Below, piece after piece: positions 52,207 to 60,872 of a DNA stretch of 64,000 nt; position 1 is the stretch's first letter; every line of letters begins with the position of its first letter. Below the pieces are notes generated by a model. That model made no database searches. It saw nothing but the letters and a program-made list of their open reading frames with translations, and had not been told where the DNA came from. The DNA is taken from assembly GCA_040216635.1 (NCBI GenBank), contig JAVJOU010000017.1:1-64000 (forward strand), read 5' to 3'. The position numbers and the translations under genes are program-made. The DNA is from UBA1479 sp040216635. Lineage in GTDB: Bacteria; Pseudomonadota; Alphaproteobacteria; Rhodospirillales; Casp-alpha2.

Positions 52207-52604
52207 GGACCAGACGGCTGGACGGCTGCCTCTTGCGTTGGGAAACCTGCAAGGGGAGGAAAGTCCGGGCTCCACGGAAACACGGTGCCGGGTAACTCCC
52301 GGCGGGCGCGAGCCTAGGGAAAGTGCCACAGAAAGCAAACCGCCCGGTCTTCGGACCGGGTAAGGGTGAAAGGGAGCGGTAAGAGCGCACCGCGTCCTTG
52401 GCAACAAGGACGGCACGGTAAACCCCACCGGGAGCAAAACCGAATAGGAAGGGCCGATGGCTTCGGGCCATGGATGCGTTTCCGCATCGTCCTTCGGGTA
52501 GGTTGCGCGAGGCAGGCGGCGACGCCTGTCCCAGATGAATGGCCGTCCATCGGTGCGCCGCGAGGCGCCCGGGGACAGAACCCGGCTTACAGGCCGTCTG
52601 GTCC
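52207..52604 (+). ncRNA. rnpB: RNase P RNA (class A)
   Basis: The ends pair (GGACCAGACGG at the start, CCGTCTGGTCC at the end). Universal core words are present: GAGGAAAGTCCGGGCTCC (CR-I) near 52255, the GGTAAACCCCACCGGGAGCA region, and ACAGAACCCGGCTTACAGG (CR-V) near the end. The length, about 398 nt, is normal. It matures the 5' ends of tRNA precursors with RnpA. Boundaries are estimated from the closing helix. Confidence 0.95.
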
Positions 52605-52812
52605 TAATTATCACGCCATCGATTCCGACTCGATCCGCCCCAAAAATGCCCCCATGCCCGCAAAAATAGGCCTGGATCGGGCCCTTTAATCGTCCCGCTT
52701 CGGAACTTTTTCACCCGGCCCCGGATGCCGGTAGCTGAGCTCGCTTGTCCGTGGGCGGGCCGGGAAGTGGGGAAAACGTGGTTTCTCATTCGTTAACGGC
52801 CCGGCCTGGAGC
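52605..52812. other. Non-coding spacer between rnpB and the mraZ control region
   Basis: About 200 bp with no frame showing coding signs. The first part may hold the rnpB transcript end: AGGCC...GGGCC followed by CTTT near 52668-52687 is a weak stem. Nothing else recognised. Confidence 0.5.
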
Positions 52813-52886
52813 CCCAGCAAGCCCAAGGAATCCCAGGCTAATTCCATTGACGCCCATGTTATCCCATGATATCCCAAACATGCCCA
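52813..52886 (-). promoter_or_regulatory. Extended MraZ operator over the dcw promoter
   Basis: CCCA (TGGG on the minus strand) occurs at 52813, 52822, 52832, 52853, 52863, 52873 and 52883, with a degenerate TCCA at 52843. Spacing is 10 bp almost throughout, the period of known MraZ boxes. A TTGACG at 52847-52852 within it could be a -35. MraZ would repress its own operon here. The 226 bp from the last repeat to the mraZ start show no other gene. Confidence 0.75.
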
Positions 52887-53112
52887 AAGTGCGTGAATGG
52901 CGCAGTGTTTCCGGACGTCGGGCCCGTCCGTGCCCGTTGGGGCAGGGCGAGCCCGATCAAAGAAACGGCGTCGGTGGGAACTCCGAGAGGGAATCGCGGA
53001 GCTTTTCCAGGTCCCAGGACAGGCGTGCGGATGGGTGCGGATGCGACGTCGCGGGTGCGGCGCGATCGGGTCCGCCGAACGGGATTTGGGTGGAAGACCT
53101 AAGGGGGTTGCC

Positions 53113-53619
53113 GTGGCGCTGCTGGTAGGACGGCACGTCAATAGGATCGACAAGAAGGGACGGGTCAGCGTACCCAAGCCCTTCCGCGCGGCCCTGTCAC
53201 GCGGCCGTGCCGAAGCGGATGCCGACGCGTTCTCCGGCCTTTATGCCTTTCCGTCCTTCAAGTATCCGGCGCTGGAAGCCTGTGATGAAGCCTTCATGAT
53301 GCGCCTGGCGGAAGGTTTGGAAGACCTGGATGTGTTCTCCGACGACCAGGACGACCTTGCCGCCGTGATCCTGGAAAACGCGCGCGAATTGCCTATGGAC
53401 CCGGAAGGCCGGATCGTCCTGACCGACGATCTGCGCGATTACGCCAATATCAAGGGCGAGGTTCTGTTCGTCGGCCGTGGCCAGCGCATGATGATGTGGG
53501 AACCCAAAGCCTATGAAGCCCAGCGCGGCGGCGCCTTCGAGCGCGCCAAGTCGCGCGGCATGACATTGAAATTACCGAAACGGCCAGGCGCATCCACCGG
53601 GGAGGACGGCGATGGCTGA
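53113..53619 (+). CDS. mraZ: Transcriptional regulator MraZ
   Basis: The protein has 168 residues from GTG 53113 (AAGGGGG 6 bases upstream); the frame is open from 52897, but only the sequence from LLVGRHVNRIDKKGRVSVPK matches MraZ. Two AbrB/SpoVT-like halves are seen, the second at DPEGRIVLTDDLRDYANI. MraZ forms a ring that binds spaced TGGG repeats and controls the dcw cluster. The operator array upstream fits. It overlaps rsmH by 8 bases. Confidence 0.93.
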   Translation: MALLVGRHVNRIDKKGRVSVPKPFRAALSRGRAEADADAFSGLYAFPSFKYPALEACDEAFMMRLAEGLEDLDVFSDDQDDLAAVILENARELPMDPEGRIVLTDDLRDYANIKGEVLFVGRGQRMMMWEPKAYEAQRGGAFERAKSRGMTLKLPKRPGASTGEDGDG

Positions 53620-54586
53620 TAAATCCCGTCACTCCTCGGTGATGCTTGCCGAAGTATTGGAAGCCCTGTCGCCCAAGGACGGCGGCGTCTATGTGGACGC
53701 GACCTTCGGCGCGGGTGGGTATTCCCGCGCTTTGCTGGAAGCCGCCGATTGCACCGTCTGGGGCATCGACCGCGATCCGCTTGCGCAAAGTATCGGCGAA
53801 GACCTGGGCCGCGAATACCCCGGCCGCCTGACCGTTCTGGCCGGGCGCTTCGGCGATATGCATGAACTGCTTTCCTCTGTCGGGGTGGAGCGTGTCGACG
53901 GCGTCGCCCTCGACCTTGGGGTGTCGTCCATGCAACTGGATGATCCGGCGCGTGGGTTCTCGTTCCGCGCCGACGGGCCGCTGGACATGCGCATGGATGC
54001 GGACAGCCGCCTGGGCCACGACATGGCGTCCGCCGCCGATGTGGTCAATTCCATGGCTGAAAAGGAACTGGCCGACCTTATCTATAAGTACGGGGAAGAA
54101 CGCGCGTCCCGCCGCATCGCCAAGGCGATTGTCGATCTGCGGGACAAGGCGCCGATCACCCGCACCGAAGAACTGGCGCAACTGATCCGCAGTGTCGTCC
54201 GCAAATCGAAGGACGGCATCGATCCCGCGACCCGCACGTTTCAGGCGCTGCGCATTTTCGTCAATGACGAGCTGGGTGAACTGACCCGGGGGCTTGCCGG
54301 GGCAGAGGCCCTGTTGGCGCCCGGCGGGCGTTTGGCCGTCGTGTCGTTCCATTCGCTTGAGGACCGGGCGGTGAAGGAATTCCTGCGCGAACGGTCCGGC
54401 GGTGGTCCCCGTCCGTCGCGCCACATGCCCGACCTTCCCCAATCATCAGAACAGCCGACTTTCATTCTGCACAAACGCGGCACGGTCAAACCCGGCAACG
54501 CGGAAACCAAGACCAACCCACGATCCCGCTCGGCGCGCATGCGCTGGGCCGAACGCACGGATGCCCCCGCCCGGGCGGCGGCATGA
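53612..54586 (+). CDS. rsmH: 16S rRNA (cytosine-1402-N4)-methyltransferase
   Basis: The protein has 324 residues. The SAM-binding motif YVDATFGAGGYSRALLEA lies near the start, with GVALDLGVSSMQLDDPARGF and the C-terminal VVSFHSLEDRAVKEFL, all RsmH hallmarks. It methylates N4 of C1402 in the ribosomal decoding site. GGAGGAC sits before the ATG, inside the end of mraZ. ftsL follows 16 bp after the stop. Confidence 0.96.
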   Translation: MADKSRHSSVMLAEVLEALSPKDGGVYVDATFGAGGYSRALLEAADCTVWGIDRDPLAQSIGEDLGREYPGRLTVLAGRFGDMHELLSSVGVERVDGVALDLGVSSMQLDDPARGFSFRADGPLDMRMDADSRLGHDMASAADVVNSMAEKELADLIYKYGEERASRRIAKAIVDLRDKAPITRTEELAQLIRSVVRKSKDGIDPATRTFQALRIFVNDELGELTRGLAGAEALLAPGGRLAVVSFHSLEDRAVKEFLRERSGGGPRPSRHMPDLPQSSEQPTFILHKRGTVKPGNAETKTNPRSRSARMRWAERTDAPARAAA

Positions 54587-54602
54587 CGAAAGGAGGACGG
54601 CC

Positions 54603-55061
54603 ATGACCAAGCGCACGACGTTCCTCGCCCTGGCCCTTGCCGGGATTCTGTCCTTGGGGTTGTTCATGATCAGCTATCAGGTCCAGGATCTGGAAGATCA
54701 ATTGGATGCTCTGAACCGCGACATTTCGCGCGACAGCCGCGCCGTTCATGTGCTGCAGGCCGAGTGGGCGCATCTGAATGACCCGCAGCGTCTGCGCATG
54801 CTGTCCGAACGTTATCTGGGGCTGGAGCCCATCGCCACCAAGCAGCTTGGCAAGGTCGAGGATATTCCCTGGCGCCCGCTGGTCGAAGCCGACGACCGCG
54901 GCGAGGCCGCCGCTCCCGCGTCCGAGCCGGCGATCAAGCCCGTCGTGGTGTCCGAACCCGCCATCAAGCCCGTTGCCGCTGTCGGCGACAAATCGGTCGA
55001 AGACGCCCTGCCGGCGATCCGCCGGGCCCTCGGCATGCTCAAGCAGGAGGGCGGCCAATGA
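54603..55061 (+). CDS. ftsL: Cell division protein FtsL
   Basis: The protein has 152 residues from ATG 54603 with AAAGGAGG upstream; the longer open frame from 54402 overlaps rsmH and is rejected. One membrane segment (FLALALAGILSLGLFMISYQ), then a periplasmic coiled coil (DLEDQLDALNRDISRDSRAV) and the FtsL end LNDPQRLRMLSERYLGLEP. The tail is an Ala/Pro/Lys-rich linker with two EPAIKPV repeats. It bridges FtsB/FtsQ and FtsWI at the division site. It overlaps ftsI by 4 bases. Confidence 0.92.
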   Translation: MTKRTTFLALALAGILSLGLFMISYQVQDLEDQLDALNRDISRDSRAVHVLQAEWAHLNDPQRLRMLSERYLGLEPIATKQLGKVEDIPWRPLVEADDRGEAAAPASEPAIKPVVVSEPAIKPVAAVGDKSVEDALPAIRRALGMLKQEGGQ

Positions 55062-56851
55062 TTTCCGCCATGATGCAGGGCGATCTGTTCGATTTCGCGC
55101 GGGGCCGGACCGGCCCCACGGGCCGCACGGCCGAAGCCCTGGAAACCGGTCGCTCGCGCCTGTTGGTTACGGGGCTGGTGATTTCCATGGCATTCGCCGC
55201 CTTGGGTTGGCGGGTGGTTGATCTGACCCTGTTCGCCGACCGGGCCGAACCCCGCCTGGCGCATGGTGTCAGCCCGCAATTAACGGTTCAGGAACGGGCC
55301 GACATCGTCGACCGCAACGGCATTGTGGTGGCGACATCCCTTCCGGGAGTTTCCCTTTATGCCGATCCCAAACATGTGCTGGACGTGCAGGAAACGGCCG
55401 GCAAGCTGGTCCGCGTTCTGCCCGATCTGGACCGTGAAAAGCTGGAGCGCCGGCTGGCGCAGCGCGGCCGGTTCGTGTATCTGAAACGCAACCTGACCCC
55501 GGAACAGCATTACGAGGTTCATCGCCTGGGCCTTCCGGGCATTCAATTCGAACGGGGCGAGCGCCGGGTCTATCCCCAGGGCCGCCTGCTGGCCCATATT
55601 CTGGGCGTGACCGATATCGACGGGCGCGGCACGGCCGGGATCGAACGTCGGTTCGACAGCCGCCTGACCGGCGGCGGCGCGCCGCTGTCCCTTTCGATCG
55701 ATGTGCGCATCCAGGCCATCGCCCACGAAGTCCTGAGCAACACCGTTCAAGAGTTTTCCGCCTTGGGCGGCACGGCCATGGTCATGGACGCCAATACGTC
55801 CGAACTGGTGGCCATGGTGTCATTGCCCGATTTCGATCCCAACCGTCCGGTGGAACTGCTGGGCGAGGCCGGATTCAACCGCGCCACCAAGGGCGTGTAT
55901 GAAATGGGCTCGACCTTCAAGCTGCTGACCGCCGCCATGGCGCTGGACGCAGGGGTGGTTCCCATTTCGGGCGGCTATGACGCGTCCAAGCCGTTTCGCG
56001 TCGCGCGTTACATGATCACCGATTATCACGCCAAGAACCGCTGGCTCAGCGTGCCGGAGATCCTCATCCATTCATCGAATATCGGGGCAGCCAAAATGGC
56101 CCTCGATCTGGGCAGCAAAGCCCAACAGACCTACCTTGGGCGGCTCGGCCTCCTGCGTCCGTCCCCCGTTGAGTTGCCTGAGGTAGGTCACCCTCTTACG
56201 CCGTCGCCCTGGCGCGAGATCAATACCGTGACGATTTCCTACGGTCACGGCATCTCGGTCACGCCGGTGCAGTTGGCCAATGCCATTGCGACCACCGTCA
56301 ACGGCGGTGTTTATCGCCCGACGACGCTGTTGAAGCAGGATGCCCCCGAAGGCATTCCCGGCAACCAGGTGTTCTCGCCCGATACCTCGGCCAAGATGCG
56401 CGGTCTGATGCGTCTGGTGGTCAGCCGCGGCACCGGCAAGAACGCGGAAAAACAGGCCGACGGATATCTGATCGGCGGCAAGACCGGCACGGCGGAAAAG
56501 CCCAAGGCCGGCGGTTATTCCGACAAGGCCAATATCGCGTCCTTCGTAGGTGCCTTCCCCATTCACGCGCCGCGCTATGTGGTCTGCGTGGTGGTGGACG
56601 AGCCCAAGGGCACCAAGGAAACCTTCGGCTATGCCACGGGCGGCTGGGTTGCCGCACCGGCGGTCGGGCGCATCGTGCAGCGCACCGCCGGGGTCATGGG
56701 CATGGCGCCGGAATACGGCATGCCGCGTCTGGCGGCGGCCAAGGATCTGCCGTCAGAAGCGGCGGAGATCGAGGGGGCGCTGAAACCGGCCGCCCTTCGC
56801 GAACTTGAAACCGTTTCCCGTCAACCGGAGCAGGTGCGTGCGGCTGAGTGA
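55058..56851 (+). CDS. ftsI: Septal peptidoglycan transpeptidase FtsI (PBP3)
   Basis: The protein has 597 residues: an N-terminal cytoplasmic part and membrane anchor (LLVTGLVISMAFAALGWRVV), a pedestal domain with RGERRVYPQGRLLAHILG, and a transpeptidase domain with the three active-site motifs STFK (GSTFKLLTAAMAL), SSN (HSSNIGAAKMAL) and KTGT (GGKTGTAEKP). It crosslinks septal peptidoglycan with the glycosyltransferase FtsW encoded downstream. It is translationally coupled to ftsL. Confidence 0.95.
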   Translation: MISAMMQGDLFDFARGRTGPTGRTAEALETGRSRLLVTGLVISMAFAALGWRVVDLTLFADRAEPRLAHGVSPQLTVQERADIVDRNGIVVATSLPGVSLYADPKHVLDVQETAGKLVRVLPDLDREKLERRLAQRGRFVYLKRNLTPEQHYEVHRLGLPGIQFERGERRVYPQGRLLAHILGVTDIDGRGTAGIERRFDSRLTGGGAPLSLSIDVRIQAIAHEVLSNTVQEFSALGGTAMVMDANTSELVAMVSLPDFDPNRPVELLGEAGFNRATKGVYEMGSTFKLLTAAMALDAGVVPISGGYDASKPFRVARYMITDYHAKNRWLSVPEILIHSSNIGAAKMALDLGSKAQQTYLGRLGLLRPSPVELPEVGHPLTPSPWREINTVTISYGHGISVTPVQLANAIATTVNGGVYRPTTLLKQDAPEGIPGNQVFSPDTSAKMRGLMRLVVSRGTGKNAEKQADGYLIGGKTGTAEKPKAGGYSDKANIASFVGAFPIHAPRYVVCVVVDEPKGTKETFGYATGGWVAAPAVGRIVQRTAGVMGMAPEYGMPRLAAAKDLPSEAAEIEGALKPAALRELETVSRQPEQVRAAE

Positions 56852-58301
56852 TATGTGGGCGAATGATATGAACAACGGCCAGACAGCCGGTCCGGCCAAT
56901 CCGCAAATCACGGGCGTGACCTGTGATTCGCGCCGGGTCGCGCCCGGGTATCTGTTCGCCGCCATTCCGGGTGCGGCCATGGATGGCCGGGACTTCATCG
57001 CCGATGCTCTTGAACGGGGTGCGGCGGCCATTCTGGCCCCGCCGGGGACGCGCCTTCCGGACGGATACGAGACCACACCGCTCCTTGATACGGACAACCC
57101 GCGCCGCCGCTATGCCTTGCTGGCGGCGCGCTTCTATCCGCGTCAGCCGGAAACGGTTGCCGCCGTGACCGGCACCAACGGCAAGACCTCGGTCGCCAGC
57201 TTCCTGCGCCAGATCTGGAAGCACGCGGGCCTGGATGCGGCCAGTGCGGGGACATTGGGTATTCAGTCCGACGTGTTTTCCCGCGACGACGGCCTGACCA
57301 CGCCGGACCCGGCGGACCTGCACGCGGACCTTGCCCATTTGGCCGAATTGGGGGTCGATCATTTGGCGCTGGAAGCGTCCAGCCATGGGCTTGATCAGAA
57401 CCGCCTGGATGGCGTGCGCATTACCGCCGCCGCCTTTACCAACCTGACGCGCGACCATCTGGATTATCACGGCAGCCTGGATGAATACGCCTGGGCCAAG
57501 CGGCGCCTGTTCGAAGATCTTGTCGCCGAAGGGGGTGCCGCCATCGTCAATGCGGACGATGCGCGCGGTGCGGAAATGATCGCCTGTGCCCAGGCGCGGC
57601 ATTTGCGCGTGCGGACCTACGGTGAACGGGGTGTGGATTTCAAACTGCTGGATGCACGGCCCGATGCCGGCGGCCAGCATCTGAACCTGATGATTGACGG
57701 GATGGAACAGTCCCTGTTCCTGCCCCTGGCCGGAAGGTTCCAGGCGATGAACGCGCTTTGCGCCCTGGGCCTTGCCACCGTCACCGGGGTTTCCGCCGAT
57801 CTGGCTCTGGATGCCTTGAAGGCTCTGAAAGGGGCGCCCGGGCGCATGGAACTGGTCGGTGAAAAAGCGGGTGGCGGTGCGGTCTATGTGGATTACGCCC
57901 ATACGCCCGATGCCTTGGAAAACGTTCTGCGGGCCCTGCGGCCCCATGCGGCGGGCGCCCTTGCGGTGGTGTTCGGATGCGGCGGGGACCGAGACCGCGG
58001 CAAGCGCCCGGAAATGGGCCGGATCGCAGCGGACCTGGCCGACCGGGTCATCGTCACCGACGATAACCCCCGGGGCGAAGACGCGGCCGCCATCCGTGCC
58101 GAAATCCTGGCCACGGCCCCGGGTGCATCGGAAATCGGCGACCGGGCCGAGGCCATCGAAACGGCCATCGACAGCCTGTCATCGGGCGAGGTTCTGGTGA
58201 TCGCGGGCAAGGGACATGAACGGGGCCAGATCATCGGGCCCAAGGTTCTTCCTTTCGACGACCGCGATGCGGCGCGCGCCGCCCTGGCGGGGAAGGGATG
58301 A
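56838..58301 (+). CDS. murE: UDP-MurNAc-tripeptide synthetase (meso-diaminopimelate adding)
   Basis: The protein has 487 residues from GTG 56838 (VRLSDMWAND), overlapping the end of ftsI by 14 bases with GGAG upstream; a TTG at 56805 is less likely. The ATP site is AVTGTNGKTSVASFL, and the diaminopimelate-selecting motif DNPR occurs in VTDDNPRGED. It adds meso-diaminopimelate to UDP-MurNAc-L-Ala-D-Glu, in line with a Gram-negative cell wall. Confidence 0.95.
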   Translation: MRLSDMWANDMNNGQTAGPANPQITGVTCDSRRVAPGYLFAAIPGAAMDGRDFIADALERGAAAILAPPGTRLPDGYETTPLLDTDNPRRRYALLAARFYPRQPETVAAVTGTNGKTSVASFLRQIWKHAGLDAASAGTLGIQSDVFSRDDGLTTPDPADLHADLAHLAELGVDHLALEASSHGLDQNRLDGVRITAAAFTNLTRDHLDYHGSLDEYAWAKRRLFEDLVAEGGAAIVNADDARGAEMIACAQARHLRVRTYGERGVDFKLLDARPDAGGQHLNLMIDGMEQSLFLPLAGRFQAMNALCALGLATVTGVSADLALDALKALKGAPGRMELVGEKAGGGAVYVDYAHTPDALENVLRALRPHAAGALAVVFGCGGDRDRGKRPEMGRIAADLADRVIVTDDNPRGEDAAAIRAEILATAPGASEIGDRAEAIETAIDSLSSGEVLVIAGKGHERGQIIGPKVLPFDDRDAARAALAGKG

Positions 58302-58305
58302 GCCC

Positions 58306-59760
58306 ATGGGCATGAAGAAAGCGCCCTTTGTCTTGTGGAATGCGGGAGCCGCCGCCGCCGCGACGGAAGGCCGCCCCGTGGGCGAATGGCAGGCGACGGG
58401 CGTGTCGATCGATACGCGGACGCTGCAACCCGGCGACTTGTTCGTCGCCATCAGGGGGGTGGCATCGGACGGCCACGATCATGCTGCCCAGGCCTTGGAA
58501 AAAGGGGCGGCCGGCGTCGTTGTCACCCACGGATTTGATGGCGTTTCCGCCGATGCGCCGGGCCTGCGGGTTGATGATACGACCCAAGCCCTTGAAGGAC
58601 TGGGCCGCGCCGCCCGCGACCGCTCGAAAGCCAAGATTTGCGCCGTGACGGGCAGTGTCGGCAAGACCGGCAGCAAGGACGCGCTGGCGACCATTCTGGC
58701 GCGTCTGGGCGAGGTGCACGCCAGCCAGGGCAACCTGAACAACCACTGGGGCCTGCCCCTCAGCCTGGCGCGCATGCCGCTTGAGGCGACCCACGGCGTG
58801 CTTGAATTGGGCATGAACCATCCGGGCGAAATCCGCCCGCTGTCGCAGATGGCGAAGCCGCATGTGGCGCTGATCACCACGGTCGAACTGGTTCATAGCG
58901 AATACTTCAATGCGATCGAGGATATCGCCGACGCCAAGGCGGAAATCTTCGACGGCCTGCTTCCGGGCGGCACGGCTGTTCTCAACCGCGACAATCCCAT
59001 GTTCGACCGTCTGGCCGCGGCGGCCCGTGCGGCCGGGGCGGAAACGGTGCTTTCCTTCGGCCGCCATGAAAAGGCCGACATGCGTCTGACCGACATGCGG
59101 GCTGATCCGGTCGGCACCTGCGTGCAGGCCGATCTTGCGGGCACGAAATACACCTACCGCGTGGGCGTGCCGGGCATTCATTGGGTGGTCAATACCTTGG
59201 GCGTCCTGGGTGCGGCCATGGCATTGAGGGCCGACATGGATGTGGCGACGGCCATGCTCGGCCGTCTGTCCCCCCCTAAGGGTCGCGGCAATCAGACGCA
59301 TATTTCCATCGACGGCGGCGAATTCACCCTGATCGATGAAAGCTACAACGCAAGCCCCGTTGCCGTTACGGCGGCGATTGATGTTCTGGCCATGAGCGCG
59401 CCCGCCCTGGGCGGGCGCCGCATCGCCGTTCTGGGCGACATGCTGGAACTGGGTGAACAGTCGGATGACCTGCACCGTGCGCTGGCATCGCCATTGATCG
59501 CGCGCAACATCGATGCCGTGTTCACGGCCGGCCCGGGCATGGAAAACCTGTTCGAGGCACTGCCCCGCGAGATGCGTGGCGGCCACGCCGATACATCGGA
59601 CAAGCTCGCTACCCTGGTGGCGTCATCCGTGCGGGCCGGTGACGTGGTTTTGGTCAAGGGGTCGTTCGGCGCGCGCATGGGGGCGGTGGTCGATGCCCTG
59701 ATGGCGCTGGGCGATCATCAAGGAAACGGCGGGCATGGCCACGCCATGGCCGGGGAATAG
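58306..59760 (+). CDS. murF: UDP-MurNAc-tripeptide:D-alanyl-D-alanine ligase
   Basis: The protein has 484 residues from ATG 58306, with GGAAGGG ahead; a second ATG two codons later is possible. Marks are GVSIDTRTLQPGDLFVAIRG, ATP site AVTGSVGKTGSKDAL, GVLELGMNHPGEI and FTLIDESYNASPVAV. It adds D-Ala-D-Ala to complete the pentapeptide. It starts 4 bp after murE. Confidence 0.95.
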   Translation: MGMKKAPFVLWNAGAAAAATEGRPVGEWQATGVSIDTRTLQPGDLFVAIRGVASDGHDHAAQALEKGAAGVVVTHGFDGVSADAPGLRVDDTTQALEGLGRAARDRSKAKICAVTGSVGKTGSKDALATILARLGEVHASQGNLNNHWGLPLSLARMPLEATHGVLELGMNHPGEIRPLSQMAKPHVALITTVELVHSEYFNAIEDIADAKAEIFDGLLPGGTAVLNRDNPMFDRLAAAARAAGAETVLSFGRHEKADMRLTDMRADPVGTCVQADLAGTKYTYRVGVPGIHWVVNTLGVLGAAMALRADMDVATAMLGRLSPPKGRGNQTHISIDGGEFTLIDESYNASPVAVTAAIDVLAMSAPALGGRRIAVLGDMLELGEQSDDLHRALASPLIARNIDAVFTAGPGMENLFEALPREMRGGHADTSDKLATLVASSVRAGDVVLVKGSFGARMGAVVDALMALGDHQGNGGHGHAMAGE

Positions 59761-59770
59761 AGGCAAGAAC

Positions 59771-60859
59771 ATGCTGTACCAAATTCTGTTCCCCATGGCC
59801 GACGAGTTCGCGATTTTGAACGTGTTCCGTTATCTGACTTTCCGCACGGGCGGGGCCGTGATCACGGCCTTGATCGTCAGCTTCCTGATCGGCCCCGTGT
59901 TGATCGAGGTTCTGAAAGCCAAGCAGAAAGGCGGCCAGCCGATCCGCGACGACGGTCCGGAAAGCCATCTGGTGACCAAACAGGGCACGCCGACCATGGG
60001 CGGGCTGATGATCCTGATCGCTTCGGTGTTGGCGACCTTGCTGTGGATGGACCTTGAAAACGGTTTCGTCTGGACGGCGCTCGGCGTGACCATCGGCTAC
60101 GGCATCATCGGGTTCCTGGACGATTACCTGAAGGTATCGAAACGTAATTCCAAGGGGCTGCCCGGTAAGTTGAAGCTGATCCTGCAGGTCTCCATCGCAG
60201 GGGTGGCGGCATTCTATATTTCCGCCCATCTGCCCGATCCCTTGGCGACGACCCTGGCCCTGCCGTTCTTCAAGAACCTGTTGGTCGATCTGGGGTGGAT
60301 GTTCATCGTGTTCGCCTGTTTCGTGATGGTGGGGTCCAGCAATTCCGTGAACCTGACGGACGGTCTGGACGGGCTTGCCATCGTGACTGTGATGATAGCC
60401 GCCGGCGTGTTCGCCTTGATCGCCTATCTGGTGGGCAACACCGTGTTCGCCAATTACCTGCAACTGCATTACGTGCCCGGCTCCGGTGAGCTTGCCGTGT
60501 TCATGGGCTCCCTGGTGGGGGCGGCGCTCGGCTTCCTTTGGTACAACGCGCCACCGGCCAAGGTATTCATGGGGGATACGGGCTCGCTCTCGTTGGGCGG
60601 TGCGCTTGGCGCCGTTGCCGTGATCACCAAACATGAACTGGTTCTGGCCATCGTCGGCGGACTGTTCGTGTTGGAAACCGTGTCGGTGATCGTGCAGGTC
60701 ATCTCATTCAAGCTGACCGGGCGGCGCGTGTTCCGCATGGCGCCCCTACACCACCATTTCGAACAGAAGGGATGGGCCGAGGCCACCATCGTCATCCGCT
60801 TCTGGATCATTGCGTCGATCCTGGCCCTTGCCGGCCTTGCCACGCTGAAACTGCGGTGA
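59771..60859 (+). CDS. mraY: Phospho-MurNAc-pentapeptide transferase MraY
   Basis: The protein has 362 residues and about 10 membrane segments. Conserved cytoplasmic loops carry KQGTPTMGGLMIL, FLDDYLKVSKRNSKGL, NSVNLTDGLDGLAI and MGDTGSLSLGG with the catalytic aspartates, and MAPLHHHFEQKGW. It makes lipid I at the inner membrane. The start is ATG 59771, 10 bp after murF. Confidence 0.96.
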   Translation: MLYQILFPMADEFAILNVFRYLTFRTGGAVITALIVSFLIGPVLIEVLKAKQKGGQPIRDDGPESHLVTKQGTPTMGGLMILIASVLATLLWMDLENGFVWTALGVTIGYGIIGFLDDYLKVSKRNSKGLPGKLKLILQVSIAGVAAFYISAHLPDPLATTLALPFFKNLLVDLGWMFIVFACFVMVGSSNSVNLTDGLDGLAIVTVMIAAGVFALIAYLVGNTVFANYLQLHYVPGSGELAVFMGSLVGAALGFLWYNAPPAKVFMGDTGSLSLGGALGAVAVITKHELVLAIVGGLFVLETVSVIVQVISFKLTGRRVFRMAPLHHHFEQKGWAEATIVIRFWIIASILALAGLATLKLR

Positions 60860-60872
60860 GGAAGGAAGCACG

